NCBI RefSeq assembly: GCF_002835935.1
Contig: NZ_PJCF01000004.1
Location: 496,001 to 560,000, forward strand
Direction of reading: 5' to 3'
Source of the DNA: Paraglaciecola sp. MB-3u-78
GTDB taxonomy: Bacteria > Pseudomonadota > Gammaproteobacteria > Enterobacterales > Alteromonadaceae
Length of the DNA: 64,000 nt
In this document: positions 49,404-59,555 of the stretch, piece by piece
Numbering within the stretch: position 1 is the stretch's first letter
Layout: the number at the start of each line of letters is the position of its first letter
Notes under the pieces: generated by a model
The model's database searches: none
Told to the model about the DNA's origin: nothing
The model's input: only the letters and a program-made list of their open reading frames with translations
Program-made: the position numbers and the translations under genes

Positions 49404-49819
49404 GATTGCGTAATGACCTCGATAAAAATAATCCACAATTCTACCTGTGCAATCTCATCCAAGCAATTTCCTTTGCTTCCAATTTGTTAGTCATACCAAT
49501 CCGTATAATTGCTGGCGTGCAAAGGTCGAAAGGCTTAAGTCAAGAGGTGAGAATATGAGTAAGAGAATATAATACCCAGGATGTCACCCAAGATCGTGGT
49601 AAACGAAGATCATCAGTTAAGTGATACCCCAACATGAACAGATCCTAGGGTAGTCGATTGGTTAATCAAAATTGGCTTAATAAATAGACGATTATTTTAA
49701 AAAAGTGAAATCTAGCTCATGAATTAGGTATAAGTACGGATTATATCTTCATTAGTTGAGACTAAAGTATAAGTCTTCTATAAAGTAGTTAAAATAATAA
49801 TATAAACGGGCTGAGTTCA
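49404..49819. other. Divergent intergenic region between cmoA and response regulator
   Basis: No gene is supported. It must contain the cmoA promoter and that of the response regulator. The section 49545-49700 is not recognisable. Confidence 0.4.
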
Positions 49820-50458
49820 GTGGCGAAGTTTTTAATAGCAGATGATCATCCTCTTTATAGAGAAGCATTGATATCGGCACTGCAGCCATTGTTTAAGAAT
49901 GTCGATATTATTCAATCTGATTGCTTAGATTCGACACTAAAGGCTTTACAACAACATGCAGATTTTGATTTGATTCTGTTAGATTTGAATATGCCAGGTT
50001 GTGATAATTTTTATGGTTTGATCCGTGTCACCCAAGATTTCCCGCAGGTACCTGTAGCCGTTATATCCGCAAGTGACTCCGTTGAAGTCGTATCTAAAGT
50101 AATGAGCCTAGGAGCCAAGGGGTTTATACCAAAAGCTACAACCACTCAAACCATCGCTAATGCATTGAAACAAATAATGCTTGGCAATAACTGGTTACCA
50201 GAGGGCATGCAATCGAGAATTGAACATCTGGCACCCATTATTGATGTGGCAAGACTAGTAGGTGAATTGACACCTAAACAATTCCAAGTATTAAAACTAT
50301 TGCAAAATGGTTTGCTTAACAAACAGATCGCTTATGATTTAAATATTACCGAGGCGACTGTCAAAGCCCACATCAGTGGGGTTTTTAGAAAACTCAATGT
50401 TAATACTCGTACGCAAGCGGTATTACTGTTGAACAAATTGGATATAGCTGAGCAGTAG
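49820..50458 (+). CDS. LuxR-family (NarL-type) response regulator
   Basis: 212 residues. Receiver at 1-125 with phospho-acceptor Asp55 (DLILLDLNMPGCDN), then a LuxR helix-turn-helix at about 145-210 (LTPKQFQVLKLLQNGLLNKQ, ITEATVKAHISGVFRKL). GTG start. No histidine kinase is adjacent, so it is an orphan here. It lies two bases before adenosine deaminase, suggesting co-transcription. Confidence 0.92.
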   Translation: MAKFLIADDHPLYREALISALQPLFKNVDIIQSDCLDSTLKALQQHADFDLILLDLNMPGCDNFYGLIRVTQDFPQVPVAVISASDSVEVVSKVMSLGAKGFIPKATTTQTIANALKQIMLGNNWLPEGMQSRIEHLAPIIDVARLVGELTPKQFQVLKLLQNGLLNKQIAYDLNITEATVKAHISGVFRKLNVNTRTQAVLLLNKLDIAEQ

Positions 50459-50460
50459 TT

Positions 50461-51456
50461 GTGATAACCCCCGACTTGCCTTTAACTGATTTACATCGAC
50501 ACCTCGATGGTAATATTCGACCGTCAACCATTTGGCAGCTAGCTCAAAAATTTTCTATTCCACTGCAGCAACAAAACTTAGAAGAGCTAATCCAATCGAC
50601 GCAGATCCAAGTTAAAACGACCGACCTTTTGGCTTTTCTGCAGAAAATGGAACTGGGTGTCTCAGTATTAGCCTCAGAACAAGCCTGTTATAGAGTCGCA
50701 TATGAAAATGTCGAAGATGCCAAGCGGGCAGGGCTCACTTATGCAGAATTACGCTTCTCGCCGGTTTTTATGGCACATGCCCATAATCTACCTATAGATC
50801 AAGTGGTTGATGCTGTGATCGCTGGCTGTAAAGCAGGCACTAAAGAATACGGTGTACCCGTCAATCTCATTGGCATATTAAGTCGCAGTTACGGTGAAGC
50901 AACTTGTCATCAAGAATTGCAGGCATTGCTCAGAGCCAAAGACGATATAGTGGCCCTAGATTTGGCAGGTGACGAAAAAGGCTTTCCTGCCATCAGGTTT
51001 AAACAACATTTTAAATTAGCCAGAGATGCCGGTTGGAACATAACTGTGCACGCCGGTGAAGCCGACGGACCACACAGTATTTGGCAAGCGATTGATGAGT
51101 TAGGCGCAACGCGGATTGGTCATAGTGTGGCAGCGCATGAAGACACGCGGTTAATGGACTTTATGGCTAACAACAACATCAGTATAGAGTGTTGTTTAAC
51201 CTCTAATTTTCAGACCGGTGCTTGTACTAATATCGCCGATCACCCGATTAAAACCTTCATCGAAAGAGGCATAGTGGTGACCTTGAATACCGACGATCCC
51301 GGTGTGTCGGGGATTGAGATTGCTGATGAATATAAGTTAGCGAGGGAGGTTGTGGGGTTGTCTGCTGAGCAGCTTGCTCAGATACAGTTGAATGGGGTTG
51401 AGGTGGCGTTTGTGGAGGATAGTGTTAAGAGGGGGTTGTTGAGTCAACTTCGTTAA
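50461..51456 (+). CDS. add: Adenosine deaminase
   Basis: 331 residues. Zinc ligands His12 and His14 in LTDLHRHLDGNIRP, the third in VHAGEADGP, catalytic HSVAAHED and the aspartates in TLNTDDPGVSG are all present. Hydrolyses adenosine to inosine in purine salvage. GTG start right after the response regulator. The last 100 bp are G+T-rich, unlike the rest of the gene. Confidence 0.95.
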   Translation: MITPDLPLTDLHRHLDGNIRPSTIWQLAQKFSIPLQQQNLEELIQSTQIQVKTTDLLAFLQKMELGVSVLASEQACYRVAYENVEDAKRAGLTYAELRFSPVFMAHAHNLPIDQVVDAVIAGCKAGTKEYGVPVNLIGILSRSYGEATCHQELQALLRAKDDIVALDLAGDEKGFPAIRFKQHFKLARDAGWNITVHAGEADGPHSIWQAIDELGATRIGHSVAAHEDTRLMDFMANNNISIECCLTSNFQTGACTNIADHPIKTFIERGIVVTLNTDDPGVSGIEIADEYKLAREVVGLSAEQLAQIQLNGVEVAFVEDSVKRGLLSQLR

Positions 51457-51537
51457 GCTTTTCTTTTTTCTGCAAAAAATTATGCTCTAACGAGCACTGA
51501 CATCCTTGTCAGTTTTGACCCGAATCCCTTCGAACCA

Positions 51538-51571
51538 GTTACTTTTTCTTCTACAGCTAAGAAAAAGTAAC
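51538..51571. terminator. Perfect 13-bp hairpin after add
   Basis: GTTACTTTTTCTT and AAGAAAAAGTAAC separated by eight bases. Could be a terminator for add or part of the repeat that follows. Confidence 0.5.
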
Positions 51572-51579
51572 CAAAAAGA

Positions 51580-51795
51580 AGCCGCTCGCCGGGTTATGTT
51601 CTTCATCCAATTATTTATGAGATTTAGAACCTTTGTTTGCAAACAGGTTCAACCACTTTGAATTAGTCAATCACACGTCCCTGATGATCGGCACCCAAAC
51701 CTGACGTCCTTGTCAGGTTGTTCAACTGGGCGAAGCTGTGCTTCTAAAAAATCCAGTTGAACCCTACGAAATCTCAAAAATAATTGGCGAACATA
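51580..51795. repeat. Long imperfect palindromic repeat
   Basis: The left arm (51595-51625, TATGTTC...CCAATTATTT...GAGATTT) is complementary to the right arm (51769-51795). Inside is a second perfect stem, GTTCAACTGG/CCAGTTGAAC. It directly borders the IS66 element and carries no gene. Confidence 0.7.
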
Positions 51796-51821
51796 GAGTA
51801 AGCGGCTAATCAACCCACGTA

Positions 51822-53438
51822 TCAAACAGTCGTAATACTGCGCTTATAGTTCCACGGCAATAACGCTTCAAAATCTTCCACCGTTTCCGCATAGGGTATC
51901 GCTTTGAATATAGTATTGAGATATGCGTATGGCTCAATGCCATGTAACCGAGCGGTTTCAATCAAGCTGTAATGTGCGGCACTGGCGTTTGCGCCAGCAG
52001 GTGTGTCGGCGAATAACCATGCACGCCTCCCAACGGCAAAAGGGCGAATGGCGTTTTCAGCCATAATGTTACTGATGCGAAGCTGCCCATCTGTGCAATA
52101 CACAGTGAGTTTATCCCACTGATTATGCAAGTAGGTCATGGCCTTGCCAGTTAAACTGTCGGTGGCCACGCGCGGTTTGTTTGCCGTGAGCCATGCCTGC
52201 AGTGTGTTTAATATCGGCATGCTCTTAGCTTGGCGAACGGCCAGTCTTTTCTCATTGCTAGCATGTTTGATGGTGCGCTCAATCCCATAGAGCTTGTTAA
52301 TCAGGCTCAAGGCCATGTCGGCTTTGCTGGCTTTTATTTTTTTCCCTTTAGGTTGTGATTGCTGTGCCTCGATGAATTTGCGGCGAGCGTGATCCATACA
52401 GCCTAATTGAATGAGCTGGTTTTTGCGGCACACTTCGTTGTAACCTGCATAACCGTCGGTTTGCAGGTAGCCATGAGTAAATCCATGTAGCAAGCGCATA
52501 GGCACATGGCGAGCACGCGATGGGTCATAGTCAAACAGCACGCTTTGTTGGTCGGCTTTACCGCCGAGTGTCACCCACATAAATTTATCGCCCGTGGGCG
52601 CAAGCCCTGGCTCTTTTAATACCTGAATGCGGGTTTCATCCGCCATAATGAGTGAGCCGGCATGCTGAGTCTCCCTTAATAAGTTAATTAAGGGTTGGAT
52701 TTGTTTGCCTAGCGCAATGACATAGTTGGCGAGTGTTGTTCTTGATATGCTGCCCCCGTATCGTTCGATAATCCCCTCTAATCGATAAAGCGGCATGCCA
52801 TCGGCGTATTTAGCAATAATGATGTAGGTCATTAAGTTGATACTGCCCATGGCTTTGGGTACAGGGTGTTTAATGACCTCAGCCGCTTTCATGGTGGTTG
52901 TGCCTTGTTCGTCTTTAAACACCGCCTTTTCCTGCATGTACTCTAGTACCTGTACTTTGGCAGGGATAATATCTAGCTCTTCTCTGACTTTCACAAAGAA
53001 GGTATTGATTGCGCCTTCTTTTTCAGTATCTGACAAATACGCAAACACTTGGGTGCGTGGTAGGTTTTTAGCAAAGGGTTTGCGACCGGTTTTGGCTTTA
53101 GGCTCGCTTGTGGTCGGTAACTCAGGCTCAGTTTGTTCTGGCTCACTGGTCGCTTCGGCTTCGTTGAACAAGTTACCTTGCTCTGGCGGGGTTTGTTCAG
53201 AGCTGCTGCCAAAGCGTTTGCTATTAGATAAGCGTAAATACTCTTCGAGTAACTCAACGCGCTTTTTAAGTGAATCGATGACATCAGACTTCTTTTCGAT
53301 GATGTCACTTTGCTCTGCAATCAGTGTTTCTTTTTCCCCAATCACCCCGTCTTTTTCAGACAGCATAGCTTGCAACCTTGACATGGTATCGGTGTCGCTA
53401 AAAGCCTTGTTTTTATGGGTGTTGGGCGGTAATTTCAT
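51822..53438 (-). CDS. tnpC: IS66 transposase (TnpC)
   Basis: 538 residues, full length. An N-terminal coiled coil and zinc-binding region, then the DDE catalytic core with IMADETRIQVLKE (Asp), LQTDGYAGYNEVC (Asp) and NIMAENAIRPFAVGRR (Glu), and the C-terminal IS66 tail. No stops or frameshifts, so it may be active. Needs TnpA and TnpB in this family. Confidence 0.95.
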   Translation of the reverse strand: MKLPPNTHKNKAFSDTDTMSRLQAMLSEKDGVIGEKETLIAEQSDIIEKKSDVIDSLKKRVELLEEYLRLSNSKRFGSSSEQTPPEQGNLFNEAEATSEPEQTEPELPTTSEPKAKTGRKPFAKNLPRTQVFAYLSDTEKEGAINTFFVKVREELDIIPAKVQVLEYMQEKAVFKDEQGTTTMKAAEVIKHPVPKAMGSINLMTYIIIAKYADGMPLYRLEGIIERYGGSISRTTLANYVIALGKQIQPLINLLRETQHAGSLIMADETRIQVLKEPGLAPTGDKFMWVTLGGKADQQSVLFDYDPSRARHVPMRLLHGFTHGYLQTDGYAGYNEVCRKNQLIQLGCMDHARRKFIEAQQSQPKGKKIKASKADMALSLINKLYGIERTIKHASNEKRLAVRQAKSMPILNTLQAWLTANKPRVATDSLTGKAMTYLHNQWDKLTVYCTDGQLRISNIMAENAIRPFAVGRRAWLFADTPAGANASAAHYSLIETARLHGIEPYAYLNTIFKAIPYAETVEDFEALLPWNYKRSITTV

Positions 53439-53473
53439 GCCCGATATTATACTAAACTTGAGGCTAAAAAGCC

Positions 53474-53839
53474 CTAAAAAACACTGTCGAAATGCAACTT
53501 TTTATGGCCCTTCATGGCACTAATATCAAGACCATCAAGTAGCCAGTTTATTTGCTGGCCGTTGAGTGTTATCACCTCCTTTTCACACCTCGGCCAAATG
53601 AATCTATCTTCCTCTAGGCTTTTGTAATACAGCACGAAACCATTGTTTTCCCAGAACAGACATTTGATTTTAGTGCGCCGTTTATTGGTGAACACATACA
53701 AGTGACCCGAAAAAGGGTTGTGACCCAACTCACATTCGACAATGGCGCTAATGCCTCGAAATGACTTACGGAAGTCAATTGCCTGCGGATATAGATAAAT
53801 ATGCGTAAGCGACATGCACGGGCGCATCGCACTTGTCAT
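53474..53839 (-). CDS. tnpB: IS66 accessory protein TnpB
   Basis: 121 residues of the IS66 Orf2 family. QAIDFRKSFRGISAIVECEL, LYVFTNKRRTKIKCLFWE and GFVLYYKSLEEDRFIWP are typical. It is required for IS66 transposition but its biochemical role is unclear. Overlaps tnpA by four bases. Confidence 0.93.
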   Translation of the reverse strand: MTSAMRPCMSLTHIYLYPQAIDFRKSFRGISAIVECELGHNPFSGHLYVFTNKRRTKIKCLFWENNGFVLYYKSLEEDRFIWPRCEKEVITLNGQQINWLLDGLDISAMKGHKKLHFDSVF

Positions 53840-54138
53840 GACAATGCCGCCGTTAGCTGTTTCACCACATCGATATTATTGGGCGCAATACCCGATAACG
53901 ACAGGCCATTGGCGAAGTGCAGCGTTAATAATTCTGGCTTGGGTAAATACTCTGGAATAGGCAATGCAATGAAACCCGTTTTGACCGGTGCTGTTTCTTG
54001 CGTTTCTAATCTACGCTTATGGTGACTTAGTCGCTGCGGGTTTAGTTGATGCTTTTTACAATACTGCGTTTGTGTTAATGCTGAATCCTTCCATTGGCTT
54101 ACGTGTTGCTGCCAAAAGATGATGGGTTGTTTTGACAT
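53836..54138 (-). CDS. tnpA: IS66 accessory protein TnpA
   Basis: 100 residues. The N-terminal part has a helix-turn-helix-like stretch (FWQQHVSQWKDSALTQTQYC...HQLNPQRLSHHKRRLE), as in IS66 OrfA proteins. First gene of the element. Distant from other families, so the call also rests on position. Confidence 0.85.
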   Translation of the reverse strand: MSKQPIIFWQQHVSQWKDSALTQTQYCKKHQLNPQRLSHHKRRLETQETAPVKTGFIALPIPEYLPKPELLTLHFANGLSLSGIAPNNIDVVKQLTAALS

Positions 54139-54222
54139 GTCATTTCCTCACTTGATTTCAGTGACGAAATTATGCACCAGCGGTAATGGTAAAATAAGAC
54201 CGTGGGTTTATTTGGCGCTTAC

Positions 54223-54488
54223 CAATCAAGTGCGCCAACAAAAAAACAAACAAGTCAAAGCGCAAAACACCACAATGTAGTACAAACCAACGAAGCAAAA
54301 TTAGCCGCTGAAAAAGTAGTGGAAGCTAAAAAATCCAAAGAGAGCTCAACCAAAAAACCAAACAAGAAGACGAGAAAAAGGCACTTGTGGCGCATCGCGC
54401 CGATAATATTAGTGACGCAGATCAGAAAAGTAGTGAAGATGATGATTGGTATGCTGAGTATGATATTCCGGATGATTTGAATTGGTAG
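54223..54488 (+). pseudogene. C-terminal fragment of an unknown gene next to IS66
   Basis: The first part reads SAPTKKQTSQSAKHHNVVQT and on in one frame, a Lys/Ala-rich tail. After an A-rich stretch near 54360 the sensible reading moves to another frame and ends ADQKSSEDDDWYAEYDIPDD-LNW. The acidic end looks like a real protein C terminus. The 5' end is cut by IS66 and no matching part exists on the other side of the element. Confidence 0.5.
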
Positions 54489-54780
54489 GCTAACTAACCA
54501 CCGCATTTTTATGATCAAATAATCTTGATGTTGTCTGCTGCCATTTAATCTTTTTAGCATACTTATTAGCAGGTTAACTAGAGCAAGAGTCACTGATATG
54601 TCCCTCATATTGCAGGCCTGGGCCGTAACCAAGTTACCCTGTTTCCAGAAGCCTTAGATTATTTCGTTAATCAATTCACTGAAAATAGTTGATAGCTGCT
54701 GTATCCAAGTAGCATATGATTGATTAACTATTTTTAGGATTATTACAAGGTTCAACACAATTATTCTCAAATTCACACTT
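54489..54780. other. Intergenic stretch with a transposase scrap
   Basis: Apart from the transposase fragment at 54597-54692, listed separately, no gene is visible up to the end of spoVR. Confidence 0.45.
54597..54692 (+). pseudogene. N-terminal scrap of an IS1182-like transposase
   Basis: Reads HIAGLGRNQVTLFPEALDYF-VNQFTENS then stop. It resembles the start of IS1182/IS5-type transposases (GRNQVTLFPE...LDDFV). Only about 30 codons remain. Confidence 0.5.
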
Positions 54781-56313
54781 TTAAATAGCCAGTTCAGTCT
54801 GTTGTTTGAGATCTTCCGGACAACTAGCTAACAGTGAAATACTATTATCTTCAGCAAGTTGTTCTAATTTAACTCCAAATCCCCACAAACGGTGAAAGTG
54901 TTTAAGTACTGCTTCGCTACTTTTCGACAGTGGAATTGCATTTTGTGGAATGTAGCGCAGTGTTAAAGAACGATCACCACGGACGTCTACGTCATATACC
55001 TGAATATTTGGCTCAATATTACTTAAGTTGTACTGGGCAGAAAGTTTGTCTCTGATGTTTTGATAACCCAGTTCGTCGTGGATGGCCGAGATACAAATGT
55101 GTGGTTCTTGTTCGTCGTCTTCGATAGCAAATAGTTTAAAATCACGAATGATTTTAGGCGATAAAAATTGACTAATAAAACTCTCGTCTTTAAAGTTTTG
55201 CATAGCAAAATTTATAGTTTCCAACCAGTCTTTACCTGCAATGTCCGGTAACCAGCGTTTATCCTCTTCGGTGGGGTGTTGACATACCCGTTTAATATCC
55301 ATAAACATGTTAAAACCCAGGGCATAAGGGTTGATCCCTGAATAATTGGGACTGTTGTAATCCGGTTGTGCCACCACGCTGGTATGGCTGTGTAAAAACT
55401 CCATAATAAAACGGTCGGTAACTTTGCCTTCGTCATAGAGGTGATTAAGTATATGATAGTGCCAAAAGCAGGCCCAGCCCTCATTCATTACTTGGGTCTG
55501 TTTTTGAGGATAAAAATACTGGGAAACTTTACGCACAATACGCACCAATTCACGCTGCCAGGGTTCCAGTAGGGGAGCGTTTTTTTCAATAAAATACAGC
55601 AGATTCTCTTGAGGTTCAGAAGGAAACCGCACGTTTTTCTCAGGGTCCTTTAATTTTGCCTCAGGTAAGGTACGCCATAAATCATTGACCTGGGACTGTA
55701 GGTAGGTTTCTCTGTCATGTTGCCTTTCACGTTCTTCTTGCATGGAGATTTTTTGTGGCCGTTTGTAGCGATCTACACCAAAACTCATTAAGGCGTGACA
55801 AGAATCCATGATGTCTTCGACTGCAGATACGCCATATTTCAGCTCACACTTGGCCAGATAATTTTTGGCAAACAGCAGGTAATCAATAATCGACCCTGCA
55901 TCGGTCCAGGTTTGAAATAAATAGTTGTTCTTAAAAAAGGAGTTATGTCCGTAACAAGCATGGGCTATTACCAAGGCCTGCATAGTTATTGTATTTTCTT
56001 CCATTAAGTAGGCTATGCAGGGTTCTGAGTTAATTACTATTTCATAAGCCAGGCCCATTTGGCCGCGACGATAATTCTGTTCGGTCTGAATAAATTTCTT
56101 ACCAAAAGACCAATGGGTATAATTGAGTGGCATACCAACACTGGCATAAGCATCCATCATTTGTTCGGCGGTGATCACTTCAATTTGGTTCGGGTAGGTC
56201 TTAAGTCCATAGTATTTGGCAACACGGTCAATTTCTTGTTCATACTGTTCTAACAATGCAAATGTCCAGTCAGGACCATCACTTAAGGGCACTGATTTAT
56301 TGTTTTTGGCCAC
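54781..56313 (-). CDS. ycgB: SpoVR family protein (YcgB)
   Basis: 510 residues, standard for proteobacterial SpoVR. WSFGKKFIQTEQNYRRGQMG, HACYGHNSFFKNNYLF and NEGWACFWHYHILNHLYDEG are conserved blocks. Named after a B. subtilis spore-cortex gene; the function in non-sporulating bacteria is unknown, but it goes together with PrkA and YeaH in a stress/stationary-phase operon. One base after the yeaH stop. Confidence 0.95.
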   Translation of the reverse strand: MAKNNKSVPLSDGPDWTFALLEQYEQEIDRVAKYYGLKTYPNQIEVITAEQMMDAYASVGMPLNYTHWSFGKKFIQTEQNYRRGQMGLAYEIVINSEPCIAYLMEENTITMQALVIAHACYGHNSFFKNNYLFQTWTDAGSIIDYLLFAKNYLAKCELKYGVSAVEDIMDSCHALMSFGVDRYKRPQKISMQEERERQHDRETYLQSQVNDLWRTLPEAKLKDPEKNVRFPSEPQENLLYFIEKNAPLLEPWQRELVRIVRKVSQYFYPQKQTQVMNEGWACFWHYHILNHLYDEGKVTDRFIMEFLHSHTSVVAQPDYNSPNYSGINPYALGFNMFMDIKRVCQHPTEEDKRWLPDIAGKDWLETINFAMQNFKDESFISQFLSPKIIRDFKLFAIEDDEQEPHICISAIHDELGYQNIRDKLSAQYNLSNIEPNIQVYDVDVRGDRSLTLRYIPQNAIPLSKSSEAVLKHFHRLWGFGVKLEQLAEDNSISLLASCPEDLKQQTELAI

Positions 56314-56314
56314 A

Positions 56315-57601
56315 CTAAGTTACTCCTTTTTGTTTGCTGATGTTCTTATCAAATAGCTCTCTGAATACAGGGTAAATATCTCTCACTTCACGAATATGTT
56401 TAATCGAGAAATTTGGGTGGATGTCGCTTAGTTGCTGGTATTCTTCCCATAGACTTTGATGCTGGCGTTGAGTAATTTCTATATAGGCAAAATAACGTAT
56501 TATGGGCAAGAGTTGCTGGTGTAGAAGTTCACTACATTTGGGTGAGTCATCGGCCCAATTGTCACCATCCGAAGCTTGTGCTGCGTAGATATTCCAGTCA
56601 TTGCTTGGGAATCGTTCAGTTATAATGTTTTGCATCAGTTTGAGTGCGCTGGAGACTATAGTGCCACCGGTTTCCTGGGAGTAAAAAAACTCTTGTTCGT
56701 CGACTTCCTTGGCTTGGGTGTGGTGGCGGATATAAATTACCTCAACATTTTTATAGCTACGGGTTAGAAAAAGGTAAAGCAAAATATAGAAACGTTTGGC
56801 CACATCTTTTGTAGCTTGATCCATAGATCCAGAGACATCCATTAAACAAAACATTACTGCTTTACTGGTGGGAATGGGGCGATTTTCGAAATTTCGAAAA
56901 CGTAAATCAAAGGTATCTATAAAAGGTACCCTAGTGATGCGTTTTTTGAGCTCTGCAATTTCGTTTTTTAGAACTATGATTTCCATCTGGTGGTCAATGG
57001 TGTCATTTTTAAGTTTGAGTAACTTTTCTTCCAATTCTGCCAGTAAAACTTTTTTACCCGCTGTCATAGCTATACGCCGCGCGATCGAGCCCTTGAGTGA
57101 TCGTACAACATCCAAATTACTTGGTACCCCGTCAGACACAAAGCCAGCTCTATAGGTTTGGTACTGGACAAGTTTGTCGAGCTGATTTTTTTGCAAATTG
57201 GGCAGGGCTAAATCTTCAAATAGTAGGTCTAAATATTCATTTTTGGAGATATGAAAGATAAATTCATCTTCGCCTTCACCGGAGTCACTGGTCTCACCAT
57301 CACCATTACCCTGGCCATGGCCTCCCTGTGGTCGATTGACCTTGTCACCGCGACTAAAATGGTCGTTGCCGGGATGCACTCTTTCCTGTTTCCCCCCTTT
57401 AATTGTATGAAAAAAAGGCTCAGATACATCACGGCTGGGGATGCTGATTTTTTCGCCACTGTCAATATCCGTCACGCTGCGTTTACTGACGGAGTTGGCA
57501 ACAGATTGTTTGATCTGTTCTTTATAACGGCGCAAAAAACGCTGCCTGTTTACCGTACTTTTACCTTTACTATTTAGCCGTCTATCAATAAATTGAGCCA
57601 T
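56315..57601 (-). CDS. yeaH: YeaH/YhbH family VWA-like protein (DUF444)
   Basis: 428 residues. Begins [20 protein letters not shown] and has a Gly-rich linker with [20 protein letters not shown]. The VWA-like domain carries the MIDAS motif DVSGS ([20 protein letters not shown]). Conserved partner of PrkA and SpoVR, probably an adaptor or substrate of the kinase. Middle gene of the operon, 31 bp after prkA. Confidence 0.95.
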   Translation of the reverse strand: MAQFIDRRLNSKGKSTVNRQRFLRRYKEQIKQSVANSVSKRSVTDIDSGEKISIPSRDVSEPFFHTIKGGKQERVHPGNDHFSRGDKVNRPQGGHGQGNGDGETSDSGEGEDEFIFHISKNEYLDLLFEDLALPNLQKNQLDKLVQYQTYRAGFVSDGVPSNLDVVRSLKGSIARRIAMTAGKKVLLAELEEKLLKLKNDTIDHQMEIIVLKNEIAELKKRITRVPFIDTFDLRFRNFENRPIPTSKAVMFCLMDVSGSMDQATKDVAKRFYILLYLFLTRSYKNVEVIYIRHHTQAKEVDEQEFFYSQETGGTIVSSALKLMQNIITERFPSNDWNIYAAQASDGDNWADDSPKCSELLHQQLLPIIRYFAYIEITQRQHQSLWEEYQQLSDIHPNFSIKHIREVRDIYPVFRELFDKNISKQKGVT

Positions 57602-57632
57602 ACCACATCGCCTCAGTTTAATAATCTCGTAA

Positions 57633-59555
57633 TTAAGACGATTTTCTCACGCGTAAATACCATTCACACAAGAGTCGGACTTGTTTTTGGGTGTAACCTT
57701 TTTCCGTCATACGATCGACAAAATCCTCATGTTTCTTCTGATCGTCGGCTGAACCTTTGGTATTGAAGGAAATAACGGGTAACAAATCTTCAGTACTAGA
57801 GAACATTTTCTTTTCAATTACGGTGCGTAATTTCTCGTAACTGGTCCATGAAGGATTGTGACCTTTGTAATTGGCGCGGGCTCGTAATACAAAATTAACG
57901 ATTTCATTACGAAAATCTTTGGGGTTACTAATACCTGCCGGTTTTTCAATTTTTTCCAGTTCGCCGTTTAAGGCTTCGCGGTCAAACAGCTGACCGGTCT
58001 CAGGATCACGATATTCTTGATCCTGTATCCAGAAGTCAGCATAGGTCACATAGCGGTCAAACAAGTTCTGTCCATATTCAGAATATGACTCTAAATAAGC
58101 TGTTTGAATTTCTTTGCCAATAAACTCCACATATTTAGGGATCAAATAGCCCTTCAGGTGTTCTTTATATTTATCTGCTAACTCGGCTGGGAACTGTTCT
58201 CGGTCAATTTGGCGTTCCAGTACATAAAATAAATGAACAGGATTGGCTGCTACTTCTAGCTGATCAAAGTTAAACACCCGTGACAAAATCTTAAAGGCAA
58301 AACGAGTGGATAAACCCTGCATACCCTCATCTACTCCTGCATAATCCCTATACTCTTGGTAGGACTTGGCTTTTGGATCTGTATCTTTAAGGCTTTCACC
58401 ATCGTATACCCGCATTTTTGAATAGGTACTAGAGTTTTCTGGCTCGGTTAAACGCGACAATACACTAAATTGAGCCAAAGCCTGCAGGGTGTCGGGGGCA
58501 CATGGTGCGGCCGATAGCTGACTACTTGCCAGCAACTTACGGTAAATATTGATCTCCTCAGACACACGTAAACAATAAGGCACTTTTACAATATATACCC
58601 TGTCCAAAAAAGCTTCGTTGTTCTTGTTGTTTCGAAATGTTTGCCATTCAGACTCATTCGAGTGAGCCAGAATTATCCCGTCAAAGGGTAGGGCTGAGAA
58701 ACCTTCGGTCGGATTATAATTTCCTTCCTGAGTGGCTGTCAGTAGTGGGTGTAATACCTTAATCGGCGCTTTAAACATTTCCACAAACTCCATCATTCCC
58801 TGATTGGCTTTGCATAGGGAGCCAGAATATGAATATGCGTCGGGATCATTTTGCGCGTAGTGTTCAAGTTTACGAATATCTACCTTACCCACCAAGGCTG
58901 ATATATCCTGATTGTTTTCATCGCCGGGTTCAGTTTTGGCAATGCCTATCTGATCCAAAATTGAAGGGTAAACCTTGACCACTTTAAATTGGCTAATATC
59001 GCCATTAAATTCGTGAAGACGTTTTCGGGCCCAGGGCGACATAATAGATTTGAGGTAGCGATTGGGGATCCCGTATTCTTTCTGCAAAATCCCACCGTCT
59101 TCGTTTGCATCAAACAGGCATAAGGGATGATCATTTACCGGTGATCCTTTGAGCACATAAATAGGCTGTTTTTGCATTAAGTCTTTGAGTTTTTCAGCCA
59201 AAGATGACTTGCCGCCGCCAACCGGACCAAGTAAATACAGTATTTGTTTTTTCTCTTCTAAACCCTGAGATGAATGCCGGAGGTAGGACACAATTTGCTC
59301 GATGGACTCTTCCATACCATAAAAGTCGTCAAAGGCTGGATACATGGCAATAACACGATTGGAAAATATACGACTTAATGCTGGACGTTTTGAGGTATCA
59401 ATCATTTCAGCATCGCCGATAGCCATTAACAGTCGCTCCGCAGCACTTGCATACGCGCTTGTGTTTTTTTTACATATATCCAAAAATTCATTAATGCTGA
59501 ATTCTTCTTCTTTGTGTTGCTCGTACCTTTGCTGGAAATGATCAAAAATGCCCAT
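57633..59555 (-). CDS. prkA: PrkA family serine protein kinase (YeaG)
   Basis: 640 residues, full length. The AAA+ N-terminal domain has Walker A at 110-117 (GPVGGGKS); the C-terminal part is the PrkA kinase-like region. Long conserved stretches such as [20 protein letters not shown] support the call. In E. coli YeaG takes part in nitrogen-starvation and stationary-phase stress responses. First in the prkA-yeaH-spoVR operon, with TAGGAG as ribosome binding site. Confidence 0.97.
   Translation of the reverse strand: MGIFDHFQQRYEQHKEEEFSINEFLDICKKNTSAYASAAERLLMAIGDAEMIDTSKRPALSRIFSNRVIAMYPAFDDFYGMEESIEQIVSYLRHSSQGLEEKKQILYLLGPVGGGKSSLAEKLKDLMQKQPIYVLKGSPVNDHPLCLFDANEDGGILQKEYGIPNRYLKSIMSPWARKRLHEFNGDISQFKVVKVYPSILDQIGIAKTEPGDENNQDISALVGKVDIRKLEHYAQNDPDAYSYSGSLCKANQGMMEFVEMFKAPIKVLHPLLTATQEGNYNPTEGFSALPFDGIILAHSNESEWQTFRNNKNNEAFLDRVYIVKVPYCLRVSEEINIYRKLLASSQLSAAPCAPDTLQALAQFSVLSRLTEPENSSTYSKMRVYDGESLKDTDPKAKSYQEYRDYAGVDEGMQGLSTRFAFKILSRVFNFDQLEVAANPVHLFYVLERQIDREQFPAELADKYKEHLKGYLIPKYVEFIGKEIQTAYLESYSEYGQNLFDRYVTYADFWIQDQEYRDPETGQLFDREALNGELEKIEKPAGISNPKDFRNEIVNFVLRARANYKGHNPSWTSYEKLRTVIEKKMFSSTEDLLPVISFNTKGSADDQKKHEDFVDRMTEKGYTQKQVRLLCEWYLRVRKSS

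Larger units (their letters stand above)
51798..54222 (-). mobile_element. IS66-family insertion sequence, apparently intact
   Basis: 2425 bp between inverted repeats GTAAGCGGCTAATCAACCCA on one end and GTAAGCGCCAAATAAACCCA (inverted) on the other. It carries tnpA, tnpB and tnpC in the standard order on the minus strand. The 8-bp flanks (AACATAGA and CAATCAAG) differ, so the usual target duplication is missing. Confidence 0.95.

Noticed and set aside
52837-53523. 228-codon plus-strand frame
   Set aside because: It is antisense to the intact IS66 tnpC and rich in Ser, a shadow of that gene's codons.
54202-54480. 92-codon frame starting inside the IS66 end
   Set aside because: Its start lies in the IS66 terminal repeat and its C-terminal part is out of frame with the sensible acidic reading, so I describe it as a pseudogene fragment instead.
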